Positions 1-6,729 of a stretch of DNA of 15,444 nucleotides are shown one piece after another. A model generated the notes under the pieces. That model saw only the letters and a program-made list of their open reading frames with translations, made no database searches and was not told where the DNA came from. Position 1 is the stretch's first letter, and each line of letters begins with the position of its first letter. The DNA is from Rhodobiaceae bacterium (GTDB taxonomy: Bacteria; Pseudomonadota; Alphaproteobacteria; Parvibaculales; Parvibaculaceae), in the NCBI GenBank assembly GCA_027352645.1, contig DAIEIL010000120.1, positions 1 to 15,444 of the forward strand. Direction: 5' to 3'. The position numbers were made by a program, and so were the translations under genes.

Positions 1-1414
1 TCTTGATGACGATGTCGCCTGCGCCGTCGACATCCGGTGAAAGAGCGAAAGGCGAGAGCATGATCTGCGCGGCGCCCTTCACTTTTCGTCCTATGAGATC
101 GCCAAAGGGGGCGAGGTCGCCAAGAGCGGCTTCGGCCGTGCCCTTTGCGCTGCTTCCGTCGAGAGAGGCATCGCCCGACAGCACGAGTTTACCGGGCGGC
201 GAAGCGATGGTGGCTTCCTTCACATGGGCAAGGTTCGATGCGCGGTCGATCTCTGCGGCAATGCGCCATTCGATGGCGGCAAGCGCGGCGTTGCCCGGCT
301 TGCCCGCGAAGCGGTCGAGGCCGGACAGCGTTCCTTCGGTGGAAAGTTCATGCGGTGTGGCGGCCAGCACATCGCTCATGCGCAGGCTGCCGGCAAGCGC
401 GAAGGGGGCGGCGTCGAGACGCAGGTCTTTCAGCGTGAGCGTGTCGTCGGAATCGAGGGTGATATTGCTCGCGAGCTCGACGCGCCGCGCGCCCCCGAGA
501 TCGGCAAGCGCAGTCGAAACGAGATTGCCTTCGGCGCTCAGGGTCGCGGCTAAGGCGAGAGTCTGGTTCCAGCCGCCTTGCGCGTTGGCGGACAGCATCA
601 GCGCGTGCCCCGCATCGAGTTTCGCTTCGCCCATCACCTTTCCGTTGTCGTTCTGCGCCCGGGCCGTCAGAGTCACATGCTCGGCGCCTGCGATATGCCC
701 GAGCGTGGCGACGAGGCCGGGCCTGGCCAGGCTGCCATCCTCGACAAAGACAGTCGCGTCGAGTCCCTGGGTGCGGCGGTCGAAAAAGACGCTCGCGTCG
801 ATCTTTCCCGGCACGCGGTCGGTGCGCTGCGCGGCAAGCGTCAGGGAGAGGCGGTTCGCACTGAAGCCGAGCTGCGCGGTCGCATCGAGTTGCGCCAGCA
901 TGCCCTTTTCCGCGATGCCGGTGAGCCGCTTGCCGAGCGTCAGCCGCTCAACCTTCGCCGCATCAATGCGGATCGCGAGAGGAAGAACCGGCAGGCCGAA
1001 GCCGCTCGATGCGGAAGGCGTATCGCTGACCGGCGCGCGCGAAATGCCGAGAGCGACGGTCGAGAGATTCTCGACATGGAACGTGCCGACGAGAAGCGAG
1101 GATGGATGCCAGTCGAGCTTTCCCTCGTCGAGCGAGAGCCAGATGCCCTTGGCGTCGCTGACGGTCAGCTTGCGAATTTCAAGGTGCTGGGGCCATGTGC
1201 CGCCGAGTTCGCCGATTTCGACCTTCGTGCCGCCCTGATTGATGGTGCCGAGCGCAAGCGCAAGAAGCCGCTCGCGCACCTCCGGCACCTGCAGAACGAC
1301 GAGCGCGATCGCGACAATGGCAAGCAGCGACGCGACGAGGCCAAGAGCGATGGCGCCGATAGCGCGGACGAGGCCGGTCGTATGGCTGAGATTGGGCGAT
1401 TGCGCGCGCGCCAT
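1..1414 (-). CDS. tamB: Translocation/assembly module TamB, N-terminal part (gene continues beyond the left edge)
   Basis: About 471 residues of the N-terminal part are visible; the C-terminal DUF490 region is outside the window. The protein opens MARAQSPNLSHT, followed by one long hydrophobic segment (about residues 15-42) that should anchor it in the inner membrane. Then comes an AsmA/TamB-like periplasmic stretch rich in short alternating beta strands, with phrases such as GTKVEIGELGGTWPQHLEI and LEIRKLTVSDAKGIWLSLDEG that are typical of TamB N-termini. TamB works with the outer-membrane protein TamA and is thought to bridge the periplasm in outer-membrane protein assembly or lipid transport. 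The ATG at 1414-1412 shares one base with the TGA of the upstream gene (TGATG), so the two are co-transcribed and probably translationally coupled. The family call rests on N-terminal features and on the tamA neighbour. Confidence 0.88.
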   Translation of the reverse strand, partial: MARAQSPNLSHTTGLVRAIGAIALGLVASLLAIVAIALVVLQVPEVRERLLALALGTINQGGTKVEIGELGGTWPQHLEIRKLTVSDAKGIWLSLDEGKLDWHPSSLLVGTFHVENLSTVALGISRAPVSDTPSASSGFGLPVLPLAIRIDAAKVERLTLGKRLTGIAEKGMLAQLDATAQLGFSANRLSLTLAAQRTDRVPGKIDASVFFDRRTQGLDATVFVEDGSLARPGLVATLGHIAGAEHVTLTARAQNDNGKVMGEAKLDAGHALMLSANAQGGWNQTLALAATLSAEGNLVSTALADLGGARRVELASNITLDSDDTLTLKDLRLDAAPFALAGSLRMSDVLAATPHELSTEGTLSGLDRFAGKPGNAALAAIEWRIAAEIDRASNLAHVKEATIASPPGKLVLSGDASLDGSSAKGTAEAALGDLAPFGDLIGRKVKGAAQIMLSPFALSPDVDGAGDIVIK

Positions 1415-3384
1415 CAGAAAGCCTGCCCGAGCGAGAAATAAAGCTGGAAGGAATCGTCGATTCCGGGCCGCTTGTTCAGCGGTATGCCGATATCGGCCCT
1501 GATCGGGCCGACGATCGTGTAGTAGCGAACGCCGATACCGGTGCCGAGCCGCAATTGTTCGCTGAATTTCGGTGTCGCAGTGGACCAGGCATTACCCGCA
1601 TCGAGAAAGGCGACGAGGCCGATGTCGTTGCTGACGCGATAGCGCGTCTCGGCGCTTGCCTCGAAGACGGAGCGCGCGCCGAGCGGATCCTTGTTGGCGT
1701 CGAGCGGGCCGACGAGCTGATAGCCGTAGCCGCGAATGGAGCTGCCTCCGCCCGCATAAAAGCGGATCGAGCCCGGCACGTCGCCGGTCTGCTGCGCGAG
1801 CATGGAGCCGTAGCGGGCGCGCAGCGCGAGCGTGAATTTGCGGCTGAAGCTCAAATAGGTCGAGCCCGTTGCTTCGAGCTTGACGAAAGTCGTCGCCGCG
1901 CCGTCCGCGCTGCCGCCATAGGGGGTCAGCGCAAGTCCCAGCCGCACGCCTTCCGTCGGATCAAGCAGGTTGTCGCTGCCGTCATAACGCCCGGTGACCG
2001 GAATGCCGAAGAGCTCATAGGCGTGATAGCCGGTGCTGTCGGTCGTGCGCTCGATTTCGAAAGAGAGACCGGCGCTCACGTCGAGATTTTCGCGCAGCTT
2101 CCGCGCGAGGCCTGCCGCCGTCTTCACGCGGTTCTCGTGATAGGCGTCGGTGATCTCATGCGCGACTTCGAAATCCGCGAGCAGCGTCTGGTCGTCGCGC
2201 AGGAAGTGCGGCTTGTTGAAATGCGCGCCGAGAAGCTGCAACTGCTGCGCGACGGTGAGATCAAGATGGAGCTTCTCGGCCGCGCCGAAGAAATTGCGAT
2301 GCTCCCAGAAGGTGGTGACACCTGCGCCCTGGTCCGACGACCAGCGCGCGCCGACACCGACGGAACGATGCGGGCGCTCGGTGAGCGTCAGCTTTTGCGG
2401 CACGGTGTCGTCGGGCGTATCGACCGAGTCGAGCGTCACGCGGTCGAAGAGGCCTGTCTTTCTGAGCGCCGATACCGTCGCGTCGGCCTTGCTGCGGTTG
2501 TAAGTGTCGCCCGGTTTGAAGGTTGCGAGCGAGCGCACATAGTCGTCCTTCGTCCGGCCTTCATTCGAGATGGTGAGATCGCCGAAGCGCTCGGGCGGTC
2601 CCGCCTTGATCGTCAGCGTGACATCGGCCTTATGGGCGGTGAGATCGACGATAACCTTTCGCTCGGCGAGCGTCGGGCGCGGATGGCCGTGATTTTCGAG
2701 AAAGCTCATGGCGGCGGCGGTGAGGTCGACGACGCGCTGGGCCCGTGCCGTGCGGTCGGCCTTCAGCCCGAGCGTTGATCCGTCCCGCGGCAGCGACGAG
2801 AGGTCCGATGGGCTGTCGGCATAGTGGATGATGAAGCTTCGGATCGTGGTGCGGGGGCCGGGCGTCACCCTGAAGGCGACGTCGAAGCGGCCGCCCTGAG
2901 CTTCCTCGATGACGACATCGACGCGGCCATTGTAATAAGCCTCCGACCGCAAAACGTCGTTGAGCCTTGCGGCGTCCTCGGTGGCGCGGCGGCGCAGCAG
3001 GCCGAGCGTGGCAGGCGAGGGGGCTCTGCCCTTGCCGAGCTGGATATTGTCTGCAAGAAGGCTGCGCAGATCGTCGGGGATATTGGTTCCCTCGACGCGT
3101 GTCGCAAAGGCGAGCGTGGAAGGCGATTTCGCCGGGGCGTTGGTCTGCGGCTCCTGAGGGGCCGCGCGCAGCGGCGAAAAGAGGGAGACGGCGGCAAGGC
3201 AGGAGAGGAGCGCGATGCCCGCGGCGGGCGCGAGTTCATGCTTCAGCGCGGCCAGCACCGCCCGCAGCCGTTGGCCCCTACTCCGTAGCGGGTGCTGGTC
3301 GGGTCCGGATTTGAGCCGGGCGGCGGTTGCGTAAACAAAACGTCCCCGCCAGCGTCCGAGGACGTGCAATTCTGATCGACGCAT
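1414..3384 (-). CDS. tamA: Outer-membrane assembly factor TamA (BamA/Omp85 family)
   Basis: 656 residues from the ATG at 3384. A hydrophobic segment at about residues 52-70, followed by LRAAPQ, looks like a signal peptide with a possible cleavage near residue 75. POTRA-like repeats cover about 95-330; phrases include FGDLTISNEGRT and NRSKADATVSALRKTGLFDRV. A 16-strand-type barrel domain follows, with the Omp85 loop-6 motif SIRGYGY near residue 551 and the C-terminal Phe (SLGQAF) expected of an outer-membrane barrel. TamA pairs with the inner-membrane protein TamB encoded just downstream. The roughly 50 polar, Arg-rich residues before the signal segment are unusual. No good Shine-Dalgarno precedes this ATG, so the true start may be a later GTG (codon 43, nearer the hydrophobic segment). 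The reading frame stays open up to 3546, but that would overlap the tetR start. Confidence 0.9.
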   Translation of the reverse strand: MRRSELHVLGRWRGRFVYATAARLKSGPDQHPLRSRGQRLRAVLAALKHELAPAAGIALLSCLAAVSLFSPLRAAPQEPQTNAPAKSPSTLAFATRVEGTNIPDDLRSLLADNIQLGKGRAPSPATLGLLRRRATEDAARLNDVLRSEAYYNGRVDVVIEEAQGGRFDVAFRVTPGPRTTIRSFIIHYADSPSDLSSLPRDGSTLGLKADRTARAQRVVDLTAAAMSFLENHGHPRPTLAERKVIVDLTAHKADVTLTIKAGPPERFGDLTISNEGRTKDDYVRSLATFKPGDTYNRSKADATVSALRKTGLFDRVTLDSVDTPDDTVPQKLTLTERPHRSVGVGARWSSDQGAGVTTFWEHRNFFGAAEKLHLDLTVAQQLQLLGAHFNKPHFLRDDQTLLADFEVAHEITDAYHENRVKTAAGLARKLRENLDVSAGLSFEIERTTDSTGYHAYELFGIPVTGRYDGSDNLLDPTEGVRLGLALTPYGGSADGAATTFVKLEATGSTYLSFSRKFTLALRARYGSMLAQQTGDVPGSIRFYAGGGSSIRGYGYQLVGPLDANKDPLGARSVFEASAETRYRVSNDIGLVAFLDAGNAWSTATPKFSEQLRLGTGIGVRYYTIVGPIRADIGIPLNKRPGIDDSFQLYFSLGQAF

Positions 3385-3390
3385 GAGGCG

Positions 3391-3396
3391 ATCATA
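3391..3396 (-). promoter_or_regulatory. Possible -10 element for tamA
   Basis: On the minus strand TATGAT (5 of 6 to TATAAT) lies 6 bases before the chosen tamA ATG. If it is real, the transcript would start close to the ATG and be nearly leaderless, which would fit the missing Shine-Dalgarno. No matching -35 is visible. Confidence 0.2.
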
Positions 3397-3424
3397 CAAG
3401 GATTGGACGCCTTCCGAAGCTGTC

Positions 3425-3453
3425 TTGACCTGTTTAATGACCAGCATTAGTGT
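3425..3453 (+). promoter_or_regulatory. Possible tetR promoter
   Basis: TTGACC (3425-3430, 5 of 6 to the -35 consensus) is followed 17 bases later by TAGTGT (3448-3453), a weak -10 with 3 of 6 matches. It would start transcription very near the tetR ATG at 3461. The 76-bp divergent gap must contain promoters for both tetR and tamA. Confidence 0.25.
3435..3449. promoter_or_regulatory. Short inverted repeat, candidate TetR operator
   Basis: TAATG (3435-3439) and CATTA (3445-3449) are perfect 5-bp arms around ACCAG. The site sits between the putative -35 and -10 of tetR in the tamA/tetR divergent gap, where a TetR-family autorepressor would be expected to bind. The arms are short, so it could be chance. 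Confidence 0.3.
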
Positions 3454-3460
3454 GGGAGAT

Positions 3461-4147
3461 ATGCAGCAGAAAGAAACCATCAGGCGCGGCGACACGCGCG
3501 AAAGGCTTATCCTCGCCGCGGAGACGCTCTTCGGCGAGCATGGCATTCATGGCGTCACGCTGAAGCAGATCAACGAGGCCGCCGGCCAGCGCAATGAATC
3601 GGCCTTGCATTACCATTTCGGCTCAAAGGCGTCATTGCTCGAGGCGATCCTCGAACACCGCGTGAAGGAGATCGACCAGCGTCGGGTCGCCTATCTCGAT
3701 GAGCTGGTGCGCAACGGCGGCGAGCATGATCTTCGCGCCGTCGTTTCCGCGACATTCCTGCCGATGGCAGAGTTGCTCGACACGGAAGAGGGCGTTCGCT
3801 TCGTGCGCTTCCTTGCCCAGGTGCTCAACGATCCTGAAATCGACCTGCCGACCATCGCGCTGCGGAGCGACTTTGCGGGTATTCGGCAGACGGCCTCGCT
3901 GCTGACGGCGGCGCTGGGCGACCTGCCGCCGGAGATCGCCATCCAGCGCCAGCGGTTCCTCGTCGAAATGACGGTGAGTTCGCTGGCGATATGGACGCGC
4001 CACCATGGGGCGTCGGCGGATACGGCGGTCCGAACGCTTTTCCTCGCCAATCTCTTCGACTCCATCGTCGGCTTCCTGACAGCGCCGATCTCGACGGAAA
4101 CGCTCGCCGCGCTGAAGCGCGTCATGAAAAAGAAGGACAGGAAATGA
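3461..4147 (+). CDS. TetR/AcrR-family transcriptional regulator
   Basis: 228 residues. The N-terminal TetR DNA-binding domain spans about residues 10-62: a first helix (TRERLILAAETLFGEHG), then the helix-turn-helix GVTLKQINEAAGQRNESALHY and the typical HFGSKASLLEAIL ending. The C-terminal part (about 70-228) is helical and would bind a ligand and dimerise; its ligand cannot be read from the sequence. The start is set at 3461, where the family N-terminus begins and GGGAG lies just upstream, although the spacing is very short; the frame stays open to 3383. The stop overlaps the next gene start by 4 bp (ATGA), so it is co-transcribed with the DUF1330 gene. Likely targets are its own promoter, its partner gene and perhaps the converging dehydrogenase/hydrolase pair, by context only. 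Confidence 0.88.
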   Translation: MQQKETIRRGDTRERLILAAETLFGEHGIHGVTLKQINEAAGQRNESALHYHFGSKASLLEAILEHRVKEIDQRRVAYLDELVRNGGEHDLRAVVSATFLPMAELLDTEEGVRFVRFLAQVLNDPEIDLPTIALRSDFAGIRQTASLLTAALGDLPPEIAIQRQRFLVEMTVSSLAIWTRHHGASADTAVRTLFLANLFDSIVGFLTAPISTETLAALKRVMKKKDRK

Positions 4148-4560
4148 CCCGAGCCATTGAGCCGACCGAGGCGCAACTCGAGGCCTTCATGAGGGCCGAT
4201 CAGGCGGCGCCCATCGGCATGCTCAATCTGCTCAAATTCCGCGACAAGGCGGAATATAAGGACGGTCGCGACGCAGGCGGTCTTTCCGGTCAGGACGCCT
4301 ATGGCCTTTACGGTCTGGTCGCGATGGAGAAGATCAAGGCTGTCGGCGGCCGCTTCTTCTGGGGCTCGCCGAGCTCCGCGCCGCTTATCGGCGGCGAGAC
4401 GGACGAGTGGGATATGGTCGCCATCGTGCGCTATCCTTCGCGCAAGGCATTTCTCGACATGATTGCGATGCCGGATTATCAGGCGGCGTTGTCTCATCGC
4501 GAGGCGGGGCTTGCCTGGCAGGCGCTTATCCCCTGCCGCGGCGACGCCATTTCCGAATAG
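4144..4560 (+). CDS. DUF1330-family protein
   Basis: 138 residues. It shows the features of DUF1330 proteins, small dimeric alpha/beta-barrel proteins of unknown reaction. These are an N-terminal strand IGMLNLLKFRDKAEY, a central GGRFFWG strand, and the C-terminal signature WDMVAIVRYPSRKAFLDMI followed by PDYQAALSHREAGL. It is longer than the usual roughly 95-residue members because of an N-terminal segment and the GRDAGGLSGQDAYGLYG insert. It overlaps the tetR stop by 4 bp and ends 2 bp from the stop of the converging hydrolase gene. No catalytic role can be assigned; related barrel folds occur in monooxygenases and EthD-like proteins, so a part in catabolism or detoxification is conceivable. 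Confidence 0.82.
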   Translation: MTRAIEPTEAQLEAFMRADQAAPIGMLNLLKFRDKAEYKDGRDAGGLSGQDAYGLYGLVAMEKIKAVGGRFFWGSPSSAPLIGGETDEWDMVAIVRYPSRKAFLDMIAMPDYQAALSHREAGLAWQALIPCRGDAISE

Positions 4561-4562
4561 GG

Positions 4563-5453
4563 CTATTCGCTCAGGAATCCGTTCACGACGTTCATGAATT
4601 CGTCGAGCTTGTCGTGGTGCACCCAGTGCCCTGCGCCGTCGATGTTGGCGACGCGCGCATTCGGAAAATGCGCGGCGCGGCCATCGGCAAGAGGGTCGCT
4701 CGCCCAGCTTTCCTTGCCGCGAACGAGCAGCGTCGGGCAATCGACTCGCGACCAGAGATGGGTCGCCATTTGCGGGTCGAAGCCTGAAGGCGGCAGGACG
4801 CGCAGGTAATTGTCGAACTTCCAGCTATAGCTGCCATCCTCGTTCTGGTTGACGCCGTGAACGGTGAGGTGCCGCGCACGCTCCGGCGACAGATGCGGGT
4901 TCTCCGCCTGCATCCGCTTCCACGCTTCCTCGATCGAGGCGTAGCGTCGCGGTTGGCGCGCCGACATGGCGCGCATCTCGTCGATCCATTTGCGAAGGCG
5001 CTCGTCGGCGCCGTCCTTCGTGCGCTCCGCCAACATCTTCGGCGATGGCCCGAGCCCTTCAATGGCGATGAGTTTCCTCACCGTCTCGGGGTAGAGCCCG
5101 GCATAGCGCAGAGCAACGGCTCCACCCATCGAATGGGCAAGGATCGTCAGCGGGGCGAGGCCTTTCTGATGGATGAGCTGCGCGATGTCGTAGACGTAAT
5201 CGTTCATTTCATAGGTGCCGCCGACCATCCACTGGCTGTCGCCATGACCGCGCAGATCGGGGGCGATGATGTGGTAGCGGTCGCGAAGTTCAGCCGCCAC
5301 CCAGTCCCAGTTGCGGCAATGGTCGCGCGCTCCGTGAATGAGCAGAAGCGGCGGCGCGTCCTCGTTGCCCCAGTCGACATAGTGAAGCCGGAGGCGCTGG
5401 GAGACATAGAATTGCGAGCTGGGCCCGATGAGGCTGGTGGCCGATGACGACAT
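4563..5453 (-). CDS. Alpha/beta-fold hydrolase
   Basis: 296 residues, a usual length for the family. It has the oxyanion-hole HG at residues 40-41 (LLLIHGARDH), the strand-3/4 region HIIAPDLRGHGDSQW (61-75), the nucleophile elbow AHSMGG with Ser108, and the catalytic His276 in GAGHWVHH. The acid is probably Asp253 or Glu248, near LLVRGKESWASD. A helical cap lies between about residues 135 and 225. There is no signal peptide, so it should be cytoplasmic. Substrate is unknown; esterase, epoxide hydrolase-like or C-C hydrolase activities are all possible. The ATG at 5453 is preceded by GGAAG with a 4-base spacer, inside one arm of an inverted repeat. The dehydrogenase gene lies 67 bp upstream on the same strand, so the two probably form an operon. 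Confidence 0.88.
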   Translation of the reverse strand: MSSSATSLIGPSSQFYVSQRLRLHYVDWGNEDAPPLLLIHGARDHCRNWDWVAAELRDRYHIIAPDLRGHGDSQWMVGGTYEMNDYVYDIAQLIHQKGLAPLTILAHSMGGAVALRYAGLYPETVRKLIAIEGLGPSPKMLAERTKDGADERLRKWIDEMRAMSARQPRRYASIEEAWKRMQAENPHLSPERARHLTVHGVNQNEDGSYSWKFDNYLRVLPPSGFDPQMATHLWSRVDCPTLLVRGKESWASDPLADGRAAHFPNARVANIDGAGHWVHHDKLDEFMNVVNGFLSE

Positions 5454-5456
5454 GAC

Positions 5457-5510
5457 GCTTCCGCTGTTTTCGCTTCTTTGCGACAGATTAGTTTATCGGG
5501 GAGCGGAAGC
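5457..5510 (-). promoter_or_regulatory. Inverted repeat overlapping the hydrolase ribosome-binding site
   Basis: The arms GCTTCCGCT (5457-5465) and AGCGGAAGC (5502-5510) are perfectly complementary over 9 bp with a 36-base loop. Inside the loop, TCGC (5470-5473) and GCGA (5480-5483) can form a small second hairpin. Read on the minus strand, the 3' arm contains GGAAG, the likely Shine-Dalgarno of the hydrolase gene, so folding would hide it. The repeat lies between the dehydrogenase stop and the hydrolase start and has no U-tract, so it is not a terminator. Confidence 0.45.
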
Positions 5511-5520
5511 CCAAATGGCT

Positions 5521-6378
5521 TCAGCCGGTCGTCTTCTGGGCTTCGCCGCTCGTCAGCGCGCCGAGGCCGGTCGTGGACCCGCGGAAAAATATCCGTCCAT
5601 AGGATGCAGGCATGAGCCGCTGAATAATGTCGAGAATCCTGGCGTCGGGGCCGATGAGTACGCGGCCCTTGTTTTTCTTGATGCCTGAGATGATGACTTC
5701 GGCGGCGCGTTCGGGCGTGGTGCGGGCGAGCCTGTCGAAGCCGGTGGCCGCTTCCTCACGCACCGTCGTCTGCACGCTCTGCAGAAAACGCGCATTGCGC
5801 ATGATGTTGGTCTTGATGCCGCCCGGATGGACGCAGGAAACGGTGATGCCCGACCCGCGCATCTCATGGCGCAGGGCTTCGGTGAAGCCTCGCACGGCGA
5901 ATTTCGCGGAATTATAGGCGGCTTGCGTCGGCACGGCGAAGAGTCCGAAGACGCTCGACACGTTGACGATATGGCCTTGGCCCTTGGCACGAAGCTGCGG
6001 CAGGAAGGCCTTGGTGCCGTAGACCATGCCCCAGAAGTCGATATTCATCACCCATTCGAAGTCCTCATAGGCGAGCTCCTCGACGCTGGCGACCTGAGCG
6101 ACGCCCGCATTGTTGATGACGATATCGGCGCCGCCGAAGGCGCTCTCCACTTCCTGCGCGAAGGCATAAACGGCATCGCGCGAGGCGACGTCGATGAGAT
6201 AGGTCGTGACCTCTCCGCCGATGGCGGCGATGCGCGACGCGGTTTCGGCAAGGCCCGCCCGGTCGAGGTCGACGGCGGCGACGCGGGCGCCTTCCCGCGC
6301 CAGCGCAACGGCGGTCGCCCGGCCGATGCCGCTGGCGGCGCCTGTGATCACGGCTGTCTTGCCCTTGATGTCGGTCAT
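5521..6378 (-). CDS. Short-chain dehydrogenase/reductase (SDR family)
   Basis: 285 residues of the classical SDR type. The Rossmann glycine motif TGAASGIG is at residues 12-19 and the NNAG motif at 89-92. The catalytic residues are Ser142 (NVSSVFG), Tyr155 and Lys159 (YNSAK), followed by HPGGIKTN at 184-191. Asp37 at the end of strand 2 (AAVDLDR) suggests NAD rather than NADP. It oxidises or reduces an alcohol/ketone; the substrate is not readable. The C-terminal extension (about 240-285, GRVLIGPDARILDIIQRLMP) is common in SDRs annotated as acting on lipid-like or xenobiotic substrates. The start at 6378 is chosen because GAGAGG lies 9 bases upstream and the fold begins there; the frame is open to 6489. 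It is probably transcribed with the downstream hydrolase. Confidence 0.92.
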   Translation of the reverse strand: MTDIKGKTAVITGAASGIGRATAVALAREGARVAAVDLDRAGLAETASRIAAIGGEVTTYLIDVASRDAVYAFAQEVESAFGGADIVINNAGVAQVASVEELAYEDFEWVMNIDFWGMVYGTKAFLPQLRAKGQGHIVNVSSVFGLFAVPTQAAYNSAKFAVRGFTEALRHEMRGSGITVSCVHPGGIKTNIMRNARFLQSVQTTVREEAATGFDRLARTTPERAAEVIISGIKKNKGRVLIGPDARILDIIQRLMPASYGRIFFRGSTTGLGALTSGEAQKTTG

Positions 6379-6729
6379 GTGAAATGGCCTCTCGAAACGA
6401 ATCCGCGTGTGCCGCGCCAAGAGGCTGAATTTAAGGGAAACGGAGCGAATGTCATCAGCCACAATATGGCGAAAATCACTCCGCCGCATGGAAGCCGGAA
6501 ACGGGAGCGGCCAGGGCCGGCGAGCCGGAAAACAGGCATTTCATAGGCAGCCGTCATTGTCCGGCTCCGCCGCCGCCATGTCTGGCCGACGTCATGCCGC
6601 GCGCGGGTGGCGGATGAACTTCATCGTATTGTCATCGCGGATGGCATACTCAGATGGTAACAACGTTACTTGAGTCGGAATCCAGGTGCCGAGCCACATG
6701 TGGCCGCGCGAGGCGAGCGAACAAGAGAT
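6379..6729. other. Intergenic region between the divergent SDR gene and phoR
   Basis: No credible gene is present in these 351 bases. It holds the Shine-Dalgarno of the SDR gene, a PHO-box-like repeat (6618-6635) and GANTC sites at 6399-6403, 6672-6676 and 6678-6682. No clear promoter for the SDR gene is visible, and no terminator. Confidence 0.6.
6618..6650 (+). promoter_or_regulatory. Weak PHO-box-like repeat with a -10-like element upstream of phoR
   Basis: ACTTCAT (6618-6624) and TTGTCAT (6629-6635) repeat with an 11-base period, matching the PHO-box unit CTGTCAT at 4 and 6 of 7 positions. Nine bases further on is CATACT (6645-6650), 4 of 6 to the -10 consensus. This is close to the layout of PhoB-activated promoters, in which the box replaces the -35. 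Confidence 0.35.

Noticed and set aside
3..1238. 411-codon open frame on the plus strand at the left edge
   Set aside because: It lies opposite the TamB reading frame and is Ser/Arg-rich without any domain signature.
1555..2778. 407-codon open frame on the plus strand opposite tamA
   Set aside because: The minus strand encodes a complete Omp85-type protein; this frame is its shadow.
3385..3546. Longer tamA start at 3546
   Set aside because: It would overlap the tetR start and its promoter region, and the extra residues show nothing signal-like.
6379..6489. Longer SDR start at 6489
   Set aside because: The added 37 residues lie before the Rossmann fold, and the start at 6378 has a good ribosome-binding site.
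6670..6729. TTG start for phoR at 6670
   Set aside because: No ribosome-binding site precedes it, and the extra residues are not membrane or signal sequence.
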